Of a stretch of 20,689 nt of DNA, positions 9,962 to 20,689 are shown in pieces. How positions within the stretch are numbered: the first letter of the stretch is position 1; each line of letters begins with the position of its first letter. The position numbers and the translations under genes were made by a program. Source of the stretch: Euglena gracilis (taxonomy: Eukaryota; Euglenozoa; Euglenophyceae; Euglenales; Euglenaceae); assembly GCA_900893395.1 (NCBI GenBank), contig CAAHFI010304133.1, positions 1 to 20,689 on the forward strand, given 5' to 3'. The notes beneath the pieces are model-generated. The model saw only the letters and a list, made by a program, of their open reading frames with translations. It did not search any database and was not told where the DNA came from.

Positions 9962-12900
9962 GCCGACGCAGCCGATTTCGGCCGAAAATGGCCGAAAAAT
10001 GACGTTTTTGGGGCGTCCGTTACCAACGTGCTATTTTGCGCCTCCGGGCGGTAACTGCTGCGTTTTACGCACGCCCGCCGCGGGCAAAATTGCGCCTGTC
10101 CGCCCGCCGCCCTTCGCAACAATTAGGTAAAGGATCGCCGACCTCTAGCCGGGGCAGAGCGCTCGTTTTTGGAGCGCCGACGCAGCCGATTTCGGCCGAA
10201 AATGGCCGAAAAATGACGTTTTTGGGGCGTCCGTTACCAACGTGCTATTTTGCGCCTCCGGGCGGTAACTGCTGCGTTTTACGCACGCCCGCCGCGGGCA
10301 AAATTGCGCCTGTCCCCCGCCGCCCTTCGCAACAATTAGGTAAAGGATCGCCGACCTCTAGCCGGGGCAGACGCTCGTTTTTGGAGCGCCGACGCAGCCG
10401 ATTTCGGCCGAAAATGGCCGAAAAATGACGTTTTTGGGGCGTCCGTTACCAACGTGCTATTTTGCGCCTCCCGGGCGGTAACTGCTGCGTTTTACGCACG
10501 CCCGCCGCGGGCAAAATTGCGCCTGTCCGCCGCCCTTCGCAACAATTAGGTAAAGGATCGCCGACCTCTAGCCGGGGCAGAGCGCTCGTTTTTGGAGCGC
10601 CGACGCAGCCGATTTCGGCCGAAAATGGCCGAAAAATGACGTTTTTGGGGCGTCCGTTACCAACGTGCTATTTTGCGCCTCCCGGGCGGTAACTGCTGCG
10701 TTTTACGCACGCCCGCCGCGGGCAAAATTGCGCCTGTCCGCCCGCCGCCCTTCGCAACATTAGGTAAAGGATCGCCGACCTCTAGCCGGGGCAGAGCGCT
10801 CGTTTTTGGAGCGCCGACGCAGCCGATTTCGGCCGAAAATGGCCGAAAAATGACGTTTTTTGGGGCGTCCGTTACCAACGTGCTATTTTGCGCCTCCCGG
10901 GCGGTAACTGCTGCGTTTTACGCACGCCCGCCGCGGGCAAAATTGCGCCTGTCCGCCCGCCGCCCTTCGCAACAATTTAAAGGATCGCCGACCTCTAGCC
11001 GGGGCAGAGCGCTCGTTTTTGGAGCGCCGACGCAGCCGATTTCGGCCGAAAATGGCCGAAAAATGACGTTTTTGGGGCGTCCGTTACCAACGTGCTATTT
11101 TGCGCCTCCGGGCGGTAACTGCTGCGTTTTACGCACGCCCGCCGCGGGCAAAATTGCGCCTGTCCGCCCGCCGCCCTTCGCAACAATAGGTAAAGGATCG
11201 CCGACCTCTAGCCGGGGCAGAGCGCTCGTTTTTGGAGCGCCGACGCAGCCGATTTCGGCCGAAAATGGCCGAAAAATGACGTTTTTGGGGCGTCCGTTAC
11301 CAACGTGCTATTTTGCGCCTCCCGGGCGGTAACTGCTGCGTTTTACGCACGCCCGCGCGGGCAAAATTGCGCCTGTCCGCCCGCCGCCCTTCGCAACAAT
11401 TAGGTAAAGGATCGCCGACCTCTAGCCGGGGCAGAGCGCTCGTTTTTGGAGCGCCGACGCAGCCGATTTCGGCCGAAAATGGCCGAAAAATGACGTTTTT
11501 GGGGCGTCCGTTACCAACGTGCTATTTTGCGCCTCCGGGCGGTAACTGCTGCGTTTTACGCACGCCCGCCGCGGGCAAAATTGCGCCTGTCCGCCCGCCG
11601 CCCTTCGCAACAATTAGGTAAAGGATCGCCGACCTCTAGCCGGGGCAGAGCGCTCGTTTTTGGAGCGCCGACGCAGCCGATTTCGGCCGAAAATGGCCGA
11701 AAAATGACGTTTTTGGGGCGTCCGTTACCAACGTGCTATTTTGCGCCTCCCGGGCGGTAACTGCTGCGTTTTACGCACGCCGCGCGGCAAAATTGCGCCT
11801 GTCCGCCGCCGCCCTTCGCAACATTAGGTAAAGGATCGCCGACCTCTAGCCGGGGCAGAGCGCTCGTTTTTGGAGCGCCGACGCAGCCGATTTCGGCCGA
11901 AAATGGCCGAAAAATGACGTTTTTTGGGGCGTCCGTTACCAACGTGCTATTTTGCGCCTCCGGGCGGTAACTGCTGCGTTTTACGCACGCCCGCCGCGGC
12001 AAAATTGCGCCTGTCCGCCGCCGCCCTTCGCAAAATTAGGTAAAGGATCGCCGACCTCTAGCCGGGGCAGAGCGCTCGTTTTTGGAGCGCCGACGCAGCC
12101 GATTTCGGCCGAAAATGGCCGAAAAATGACGTTTTTTGGGGCGTCCGTTACCAACGTGCTATTTTGCGCCTCCGGGCGGTAACTGCTGCGTTTTACGCAC
12201 GCCGCCGCGGGCAAAATTGCGCCTGTCCCCCGCCGCCCTTCGCAACAATTAGGTAAAGGATCGCCGACCTCTAGCCGGGGCAGAGCGCTCGTTTTTGGAG
12301 CGCCGACGCAGCCGATTTCGGCCGAAAATGGCCGAAAAATGACGTTTTTTGGGGCGTCCGTTACCAACGTGCTATTTTGCGCTCCCGGGCGGTAACTGCT
12401 GCGTTTTACGCACGCCGCGCGGGCAAAATTGCGCCTGTCCCCGCCGCCCTTCGCAAAATTAGGTAAAGGATCGCCGACCTCTAGCCGGGGCAGACGCTCG
12501 TTTTTGGAGCGCCGACGCAGCCGATTTCGGCCGAAAATGGCCGAAAAATGACGTTTTTGGGGCGTCCGTTACCAACGTGCTATTTTGCGCCTCCCGGGCG
12601 GTAACTGCTGCGTTTTACGCACGCCGCCGCGGGCAAAATTGCGCCTGTCCGCCGCCGCCCTTCGCAACTAGGTAAAGGATCGCCGACCTCTAGCGGGCAG
12701 AGCGCTCGTTTTTGGAGCGCCGACGCAGCCGATTTCGGCCGAAAATGGCCGAAAATGACGTTTTTGGGGCGTCCGTTACCAACGTGCTATTTTGCGCCTC
12801 CGGGCGGTAACTGCTGCGTTTTACGCACGCCGCCGCGGGCAAAATTGCGCCTGTCCGCCGCCGCCCTTCGCAACAATTAGGTAAAGGATCGCCGACCTCT

Positions 12901-13695
12901 AGCCGGGCAGACGCTCGTTTTTGGAGCGCCGACGCAGCCGATTTCGGCCGAAAATGGCCGAAAAATGACGTTTTTGGGGCGTCCGTTACCAACGTGCTAT
13001 TTTGCGCCTCCGGGCGGTAACTGCTGCGTTTTACGCACGCCCGCCGCGGGCAAAATTGCGCCTGTCCCCGCCGCCCTTCGCAACAATTAGGTAAAGGATC
13101 GCCGACCTCTAGCCGGGGCAGACGCTCGTTTTTGGAGCGCCGACGCACGATTTCGGCCGAAAATGGCCGAAAAATGACGTTTTTGGGGCGTCCGTTACCA
13201 ACGTGCTATTTTGCGCCTCCCGGGCGGTAACTGCTGCGTTTTACGCACGCCCGCCGCGGGCAAAATTGCGCCTGTCCCGCCGCCCTTCGCAAATTAGGTA
13301 AAGGATCGCCGACCTCTAGCCGGGCAGCCGCTCGTTTTTGGAGCGCCGACGCAGCCGATTTCGGCCGAAAATGGCCGAAAAATGACGTTTTTGGGGCGTC
13401 CGTTACCAACGTGCTATTTTGCGCCTCCCGGGCGTAACTGCTGCGTTTTACGCACCCGCCGCGGGCAAAATTGCGCCTGTCCGCCCGCCGCCCTTCGCAA
13501 CAATTAGGTAAAGGATCGCCGACCTCTAGCCGGGGCAGAGCGCTCGTTTTTGGAGCGCCGACGCAGCCGATTTCGGCCGAAAATGGCCGAAAATGACGTT
13601 TTTGGGCGTCCGTTACCAACGTGCTATTTTGCGCCTCCCGGGCGGTAACTGCTGCGTTTTACGCACGCCGCCGCGGGCAAATTGCGCTGTCCGCC
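9962..13695. repeat. Satellite subfamily C block
   Basis: These monomers are marked by GCCGACGCAGCCG, GAAAATGGCCG, ACCAACGTGC, CCGGGCGG, GTTTTACGCACG, TGTCCGCCC and CAACAATTAGGTAAAGG. Spacing falls from about 213-214 bp at the left to 207-210 bp at 12,469-13,514, mainly through one-base losses such as CGGGGCAGAGCG to CGGGGCAGACG or CGGGCAG, and CCGCCGCC to CCCCGCC. The marker GCCGACGC is private to C, because both A and D have GCCGGCGC. Confidence 0.85.
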
Positions 13696-13712
13696 GCAAA
13701 CGCCTGTCCACC
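13677..13712. repeat. C/D subfamily joint with a ~17-19 bp duplication
   Basis: Two imperfect copies of one monomer segment lie back to back: GCAAATTGCGCTGTCCGCC (13,677-13,695) and GCAAACGCCTGTCCACC (13,696-13,712). The first has the C-type TCCGCC and the second the D-type TCCACC. Everything to the left is C-type and everything to the right is D-type. This makes the period from 13,514 to 13,739 the longest in the window, 225 bp. The joint lies nearly in register with the repeat. It could be a recombination scar or an assembly seam. Confidence 0.75.
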
Positions 13713-16700
13713 CCGCCCTTCGCAACAATCAGGTAAAGGATCGCCGACCTCTAGCCGGGGCGAGCGCTCGTTTTGCAGCGCCGGCGCAGCCGATTTCGGC
13801 CGAAAATGCCCGAAAAATGACGTTCTTTGGGCGTCCGTTACCAAAGTGCTATTTTGCGCCTCCCGGGCGGCGTAACTGCTGCGTTTTACGCACGCCCGAC
13901 GCGGGCAAAATTGCGCCTGTCCACCCGCCGCCCTTCGCAACAATCAGGTAAAGGATCGCCGACCTCTAGCCGGGGCGGAGCGCTCGTTTTGCAGCGCCGG
14001 CGCAGCCGATTTCGGCCGAAAATGCCCGAAAAATGACGTTCTTTGGGGCGTCCGTTACCAAAGTGCTATTTTGCGCCTCCGCCGGGCGGTAACTGCTGCG
14101 TTTTACGCACGCCCGACGCGGGCAAAATTGCGCCTGTCCACCCGCCCCCTTCGCAACAATCAGGTAAAGGATCGCCGACCTCTAGCCGGCGGAGCGCTCG
14201 TTTTGCAGCGCCGGCGCAGCCGATTTCGGCCGAAAATGCCCGAAAAATGACGTTCTTTGGGGCGTCCGTTACCAAAGTGCTATTTTGCGCCTCCGGGCGG
14301 TAACTGCTGCGTTTTACGCACGCCCGACGCGGGCAAAATTGCGCCTGTCCACCCGCCGCCCTTCGCAACAATCAGGTAAAGGATCGCCGACCTCTAGCCG
14401 GGCGGAGCGCTCGTTTTGCAGCGCCGGCGCAGCCGATTTCGGCCGAAAATGCCCGAAAAATGACGTTCTTTGGGGCGTCCGTTACCAAAGTGCTATTTTG
14501 CGCCTGCCGGGCGGTAACTGCTGCGTTTTACGCACGCCCGACGCGGGCAAAATTGCGCCTGTCCACCCGCCGCCCTTCGCAACAATCAGGTAAAGGATCG
14601 CCGACCTCTAGCCGGGCGAGCGCTCGTTTTGCAGCGCCGGCGCAGCCGATTTCGGCCGAAAATGCCGAAAAATGACGTTCTTTGGGGCGTCCGTTACCAA
14701 AGTGCTATTTTGCGCCTGCCGGCGGTAACTGCTGCGTTTTACGCACGCCGACGCGGGCAAAATTGCGCCTGTCCACCCGCCGCCCTTCGCAACAATCAGA
14801 AAAGGATCGCCGACCTCTAGCCGGGGCGGAGCGCTCGTTTTGCAGCGCCGGCGCAGCCGATTTCGGCCGAAAATGCCCGAAAAATGACGTTCTTTGGGCG
14901 TCCGTTACCAAAGTGCTATTTTGCGCCTGCCGGGCGGTAACTGCTGCGTTTTACGCAGCCCCGCGGGCAAAATCGCCTGTCCACCCGCCGCCCTTCGCAA
15001 CAATCAGGTAAGGATCGCCGACCTCTAGCCGGGGCGAGCGCTCGTTTTGCAGCGCCGGCGCAGCCGATTTCGGCCGAAAATGCCCGAAAAATGACGTTCT
15101 TTGGGGCGTCCGTTACCAAAGTGCTATTTTGCGCCTGCCGGGCGGTAACTGCTGCGTTTTACGCACGCCGACGCGGGCAAAATTGCGCCTGTCCACCCGC
15201 CGCCCTTCGCAACAATCAGGTAAAGGATCGCCGACCTCTAGCCGGGGCGGAGCGCTCGTTTTGCAGCGCCGGGCAGCCGATTTCGGCCGAAAATGCCCGA
15301 AAAATGACGTTCTTTGGGGCGTCCGTTACCAAAGTGCTATTTGCGCCTGCCGGGCGGTAACTGCTGCGTTTTACGCACCCGACGCGGGCAAAATTGCGCC
15401 TGTCCACCCGCCGCCCTTCGCAACAATCAGGTAAAGGATCGCCGACCTCTAGCCGGGGCGGAGCGCTCGTTTTGCAGCGCCGGCGCAGCCGATTTCGGCC
15501 GAAAATGCCCGAAAAATGACGTTCTTTGGGGCGTCCGTTACCAAAGTGCTATTTTGCGCCTGCCGGGCGGTAACTGCTGCGTTTTACGCACGCCCGACGC
15601 GGGCAAAATTGCGCCTGTCCACCCGCCGCCCTTCGCAACAATCAGGTAAAGGATCGCCGACCTCTAGCCGGGGCGGAGCGCTCGTTTTGCAGCGCCGGCG
15701 CAGCCGATTTCGGCCGAAAATGCCCGAAAAATGACGTTCTTGGGGCGTCCGTTACCAAAGTGCTATTTTCGCCTGCCGGCGGTAACTGCTGCGTTTACGC
15801 ACGCCCGACGCGGGCAAAATTGCGCCTGTCCACCCGCCGCCCTTCGCAACAATCAGGTAAAGGATCGCCGACCTCTAGCCGGGCGGAGCGCTCGTTTGCA
15901 GCGCCGGCGCAGCCGATTTCGGCCGAAAATGCCCGAAAAATGACGTTCTTTGGGCGTCCGTTACCAAAGTGCTATTTTGCGCCTGCCGGGCGTAACTGCT
16001 GCGTTTTACGCACGCCCGACGCGGGCAAAATTGCGCCTGTCCACCCGCCGCCCTTCGCAACAATCAGGTAAAGGATCGCCGACCTCTAGCCGGGCGAGCG
16101 CTCGTTTGCAGCGCCGCGCAGCCGATTTCGGCCGAAATGCCCGAAAAATGACGTTCTTTGGGCGTCCGTTACCAAAGGCTATTTTGCGCCTGCCGGCGGT
16201 AACTGCTGCGTTTTACGCACGCCCGACGCGGCAAAATTGCGCCTGTCCACCCGCCGCCCTTCGCAACAATCAGGTAAAGGATCGCCGACCTCTAGCCGGG
16301 GCGGAGCGCTCGTTTTGCAGCGCCGGCGCAGCCGATTTCGGCCGAAAAGCCCGAAAAATGACGTTCTTTGGGGCGTCCGTTACCAAAGTGCTATTTTGCG
16401 CCTCCGGGCGGTAACTGCTGCGTTTTACGCACGCCCGACGCGGGCAAAATTGCGCCTGTCCCCCCGCCTTCGCAACAATCAGGTAAAAGGATCGCCGACC
16501 TCTAGCCGGGGCGAGCGCTCGTTTTGCAGCGCCGGCGCAGCCGATTTCGGCCAAAATGCCCGAAAAATGACGTTCTTGGGCGTCCGTTACCAAAGTGCTA
16601 TTTCGCCTGCCGGGCGGTAACTGCTGCGTTTTACGCACGCCGACGCGGGCAAAATTGCGCCTGTCCACCCGCCGCCTTCGCAACAATCAAAAGGATCGCC

Positions 16701-19700
16701 GACCTCTAGCCGGGGCGAGCGCTCGTTTTGCAGCGCCGGCGCAGCCGATTTCGGCCGAAAATGCCCGAAAAATGTTCTTTGGGGCGTCCGTTACCAAAGT
16801 GCTATTTGCGCCTCCGGGCGGTAACTGCTGCGTTTACGCACGCCCGACGCGGGCAAAATTGCGCCTGTCCACCCGCCGCCCTTCGCAACAATCAGGTAAA
16901 GGATCGCCGACCTCTAGCCGGGGCGAGCGCTCGTTTTGCAGCGCCGGCGCAGCCGATTTCGGCCGAAAATGCCCGAAAAATGACGTTCTTTGGGGCGTCC
17001 GTACCAAAGTGCTATTTTGCGCCCCGGGCGGTAACTGCTGCGTTTTACGCACGCCCGACGCGGGCAAAATTGCGCCTGTCCACCCGCCGCCCTTCGCAAC
17101 AATCAGGAAAGGATCGCCGACCTCTAGCCGGGCGGAGCGCTCGTTTTGCAGCGCCGGCGCAGCCGATTTCGGCCGAAAATGCCCGAAAAATGACGTTCTT
17201 TGGCGTCCGTTACCAAAGTGCTATTTTGCGCCTGCCGGGCGTAACTGCTTGCGTTTACGCACGCCCGACGCGGGCAAAATTGCGCCTGTCCACCCGCCGC
17301 CCTTCGCAACAATCAGGTAAGGATCGCCGACCTCTAGCCGGGCGAGCGCTCGTTTTGCAGCGCCGGCGCAGCCGATTCGGCCGAAAATGCCCGAAAAATG
17401 ACGTTCTTTGGGGCGTCCGTTACCAAAGTGCTATTTTGCGCCTCCGGGCGGTAACTGCTGCGTTTTACGCACACCCGACGCGGGCAAAATTGCGCCTGTC
17501 CACCCGCCGCCCTTCGCAACAATCAGGTAAAGGATCGCCGACCTCTAGCCGGGGCGAGAGCGCTCGTTTTGCAGCGCCGGCGCAGCCGATTTCGGCCGAA
17601 AATGCCCGAAAAATGACGTTCTTGGGCGTCCGTTACCAAAGTGCTATTTTGCGCCTCCGGGCGTAACTGCTGCGTTTTACGCACACCCGACGCGCAAAAT
17701 TGCGCCTGTCCACCCGCCGCCCTTCGCAACAATCAGGTAAAGGATCGCCGACCTCTAGCCGGGGCGAGCGCTCGTTTTGCAGCGCCGGCGCAGCCGATTT
17801 CGGCCGAAAATGCCCGAAAAATGACGTTCTTTGGGCGTCCACCAAAGTGCTATTTTGCGCCTGCCGGCGGTAACTGCTGCGTTTTCACGCACGCCCGACG
17901 CGGGCAAAATGCGCCTGTCCACCCGCCCCCTTCGCAACAATCAGGTAAAGGATCGCCGACCTCTAGCCGCGGGCGAGCGCTCGTTTTGCAGCGCCGGCGC
18001 AGCCGATTTCGGCCGAAAATGCCCGAAAATGACGTTCTTTGGGGCGTCCGTTACCAAAGTGCTATTTTGCGCCCCCGGCGGTAACTGCTGCGTTTACGCA
18101 CGCCCGACGCAAAATTGCGCCTGTCCACCCGCCGCCCTCGCAACAATCAGGTAAAGGATCGCCGACCTCTAGCCGGGCGGAGCGCTCGTTTTGCAGCGCC
18201 GGCGCAGCCGATTTCGGCCGAAAATGCCCGAAAAATGACGTTCTTTGGGGCGTCCGTTACCAAAGTGCTATTTTGCGCCTGCCCGGCGGTAACTGCTGCG
18301 TTTTTACGCACGCCCGACGCGGCAAAATTGGCGCCTGTCCACCCCCGCCCTTCGCAACAATCAGAAAGGATCGCCACCTCTAGCCGGGCGGAGCGCTCGT
18401 TTTGCAGCGCCGGCGCAGCCGATTTCGGCCGAAAATGCCCGAAAAATGACGTTCTTTGGGCGTCCGTTACCAAAGTGATTTTGCGCCTGCCGGGCGTAAC
18501 TCGCGTTTTACGCACGCCCGACGCGGGCAAAATTGCGCCTGTCCACCCGCCGCCCTTCGCAACAATCAGGTAAAGGATCGCCGACCCTAGCCGGGGCGAG
18601 CGCTCGTTGCAGCGCCGGCGCAGCCGATTTCGGCCGAAAATGCCCGAAAAAACGTTCTTTGGGGCGTCCGTTACCAAAGTGCTATTTGCGCCTGCCGGGC
18701 GGTAACTGCTGCGTTTTACACACGCCCGACGCGGGCAAAATGCGCCTGTCCACCCGCCGCCCTTCGCAACAATCAGGTAAGGATCGCCGACCTCTATCCG
18801 GGGCGAGCGCTCGTTTTGCAGCGCCGGCGCAGCCGATTTCGGCCGAAAATGCCCGAAAAATGACGTTCTCTTGGGCGTCCGTACCAAAGGCTATTTGCGC
18901 CTCCGGCGGTAACGCTGCGTTTACGCACGCCCGACGCGGGCAAAATTGCGCCTGTCCACCCGCCGCCCTTCGCAAAATCAGAAAAGGATCGCCGACCTCT
19001 AGCCGGGGCGAGCGCTCGTTTTCAGCGCCGCGCAGCCGATTTCGGCCGAAAATGCCCGAAAAATGACGTTCTTTGGGCGTCCGTTACCAAATGCTATTTG
19101 CGCCTGCCGGCGGTAACTGCTGCGTTTACGCACGCCCGACGCGGCAAAATGCGCCTGTCCACCCGCCGCCCTTCGCAACAATCAGGTAAAGGATCGCCGA
19201 CCTCTAGCCGGGGCGAGCGCTCGTTTTGCAGCGCCGGCGCAGCCGATTTCGGCCGAAAATGCCCCGAAAAATGACGTCTTTGGGGCGTCCGTTACCAAAT
19301 GCTATTTGCTGCCGGGCGGTAACTGCTTGCGCTTTTACGCACGCCCGACGCGGCAAAAATTGCGACTGTCCACCCGCCGCCTTCGCAAACAATCAGGTAA
19401 AGGATCGCCGACCTCTAGCCGGGGCGAGCGCTCGTTTGCAAGCGCCGGCGCAGCCGATTTCGGCCGAAAATGCCCGAAAAATGACGTTCTTTGGGCGTCC
19501 GTTACAAAGTGCTATTTGCGCCTGCCGGGCGAACTGCTGCGTTTAACGCACGCCCGACGCGGGCAAAATTGCGCCTGTCCACCCGCCGCCCTTCGCAACA
19601 ACAGGTAAGGATCGCCGACCTCTACCGGGGGGAGCGCTCGTTTTGCAGCGCCGGCGCAGCCGATTTCGGCCGAAAATGCCCGAAAATGACGTTCTTTGGG

Positions 19701-20689
19701 GCGTCCGTACCAAAGCTATTTTGCGCCTGCCGGGCGTAACTGCTGCGTTTTCACGCCCGACGCGGCAAAATTGCGCCTGTCCACCCGCCGCCCTTCGCAA
19801 CAAATCAGGTAAAGGATCGCCGACCTCTAGCCGGCGGAGCGCTTCGTTTGCAGCGCCGGCGCAGCCGATTTCGGCAGAAAATGCCCGAAAAAAGACGTTC
19901 TTTGGGGCGTCGTTACCAAAGTGCTATTTTTGCGCCTCCGGCGGTAACTGCTGCGTTTTACGCAGCCCGACGCGGCAAAATTGCGCCTGTCCACCCGCCG
20001 CCCTTCGCAAATCAAATCAGGTAAAGGATCGCCGACCTCTACGGGGGCGAGCGCTCGTTTTGCACGCCCGGCGCAGCCGATTTCGGCCGAAAATGCCCGA
20101 AAAATGACGTTCTTTGCGGTCCGTTACCAAAGTGCTATTTGCGCCTGCCGCGTAACTGCTCGTTTTACGCACACCCGCGCGGGCAAAATTGCGCTGTCCA
20201 CCGCCGCCGCCCTTCGCAACAATCAGGTAAAGGATCGCCGACCTCTAGCCCGGGGCAGCGCTCGTTTTGCAGCGCCGGCGCAGCCGATTTCGGCCGAAAA
20301 TGCCCGAAAAATGACGTTCTTCCGACCAAAAGTGCTATTTTGCGCCTCCGGCGGTAACTGCTGCGTTTACGCAACGCCCGACGCGGCAAAATGCGCCTGT
20401 CACCCGCCGCCCTTCGCAACAATCAGGTAAAAAGGATCGCCGACCTAGCCGGGCGGAGCGCTCGTTTTGCAGCGCCGGCGCAGCCGATTTCGGCCGAAAA
20501 TGCCCGAAAAATGACGTTCTTTGGGGCGTCCGTTACCAAAGTGCTATTTTGCGCCTCCCGGCGGTAACTGCTGCGTTTTACGCACGCCCGACGCGGGCAA
20601 AAATTGCGCTGTCCAACGCCGCCCTCGCAACAATCAGAAAAGGAATCGCCGACCTCTACCGGGGCGGAGCGCTCGTTTGCAGCGCCGGC
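13696..20689. repeat. Satellite subfamily D block
   Basis: These monomers are marked by GGCGGAGCGC or GGCGAGCGC, CGTTTTGCAGCGCC, GCCGGCGCAGCCG, AAATGCCCG, ACGTTCTTTGG, ACCAAAGTGC, mostly CCTGCCGGGCGG, CGCCCGACGCGGGC, TGTCCACCC and CAACAATCAGG. Ten of these positions separate D from C. D shares GTTTTACGC, GGGCGG, CAGCCG and the AAAT state with C against A, so it is closer to C. The first copies are 212-216 bp long, but by 18,782-20,435 the mean spacing is about 207 bp because of many scattered one- or two-base losses. A few larger changes occur, such as a gap of about 12 bases near 20,321-20,330 and an extra AATCA near 20,010. Confidence 0.85.

Larger units (their letters stand above)
1..20689. 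repeat. Satellite DNA: continuous tandem array of a ~213-bp GC-rich monomer, about 97 periods
   Basis: The landmark GATCGCCGACCTC appears at 98, 307, 520, 732, 946, 1161 and so on to about 20,643. I counted 98 occurrences, all in one orientation, and no stretch longer than one monomer lacks it apart from small local changes. Spacing is mostly 213-215 bp at the left (mean about 213.6 from 98 to 6933), about 211.8 from 8219 to 13,514, and about 209.3 from 13,739 to 20,435. The copy at 5011-5223 has 131 G+C of 213. Every monomer carries stop codons such as those in TAGTTAAAGG, CTCTAG and GGTAAC, and nothing resembles a start-site context or codon bias, so it is non-coding. I do not recognise the family from any named satellite. 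Whether it is centromeric, subtelomeric, sex-linked or from an rDNA spacer cannot be told from sequence alone. Confidence 0.98.

Noticed and set aside
16728-17666. A 312-codon open frame on the plus strand as a possible gene
   Set aside because: It is built from about four satellite monomers read in changing frames. Its length depends on local one-base indels, it overlaps other open frames of similar quality, and it shows no domain or codon bias.
18147-18887. A 246-codon open frame on the minus strand
   Set aside because: It translates the same satellite monomers in reverse. The same peptide strings recur throughout the array and are interrupted by stops wherever the copies are intact.
1-20689. 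A CRISPR array or other repeat-spacer system
   Set aside because: The entire 213-bp unit is conserved from copy to copy. There are no unique spacers, and the unit is far longer than a CRISPR repeat-spacer unit.
1-20689. Tandem small-RNA genes (5S rRNA, tRNA, snRNA or Pol III units) in each monomer
   Set aside because: I found no 5S-like core, no tRNA T-arm or B-box sequence and no conserved subregion standing out from a variable spacer. T-runs alone are not enough to claim Pol III terminators.

Overview
The whole 20,689-base window is one tandem array of a single GC-rich satellite monomer. I see no gene, RNA gene, mobile element or unique sequence in it. A 13-base landmark (GATCGCCGACCTC) recurs from position 98 to about 20,643. 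I counted 98 occurrences by hand, a few with a small change, so there are about 97 complete periods, all in the same orientation. The commonest period is 213-215 bp, and both ends of the window cut through a monomer, so the array continues on both sides. A representative monomer (5011-5223) is 213 bp, about 61.5% GC, with 31 CpG dinucleotides. That is at least 1.5 times the number expected from its composition.

The host cannot be named from this sequence. About 20 kb of head-to-tail ~0.2 kb monomers with near-identical copies is typical of eukaryotic satellite DNA (centromeric, subtelomeric, sex-chromosome or rDNA-spacer heterochromatin) and very unusual for bacteria. The lack of CpG loss argues for a genome without strong CpG methylation decay, or for a very recent amplification.

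Layout from left to right. (1) Positions 1 to about 300: two edge monomers of a distinct variant. (2) About 300-6982: subfamily A, very homogeneous, with three consecutive identical 213-bp copies at 4585-5223. (3) 6983-9961: a mosaic zone where C-type variants enter one at a time and sometimes revert. (4) 9962 to about 13,695: subfamily C. (5) 13,677-13,712: an abrupt joint with a short duplication. (6) About 13,696-20,689: subfamily D, which differs from C at about ten positions per monomer and carries increasingly many one- or two-base deletions towards the right end.

Each monomer holds AT tracts spaced by about one helical turn (predicted curved DNA), several perfect GC-rich palindromes, a short hairpin, and traces of a ~30-bp internal quasi-repeat. 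Open reading frames of up to 312 codons occur on both strands but are by-products of the repeat. The points of biological interest are the subfamily structure, the C/D joint and the curvature/palindrome module. The main technical caution is that much of the indel variation looks like uncorrected long-read error.
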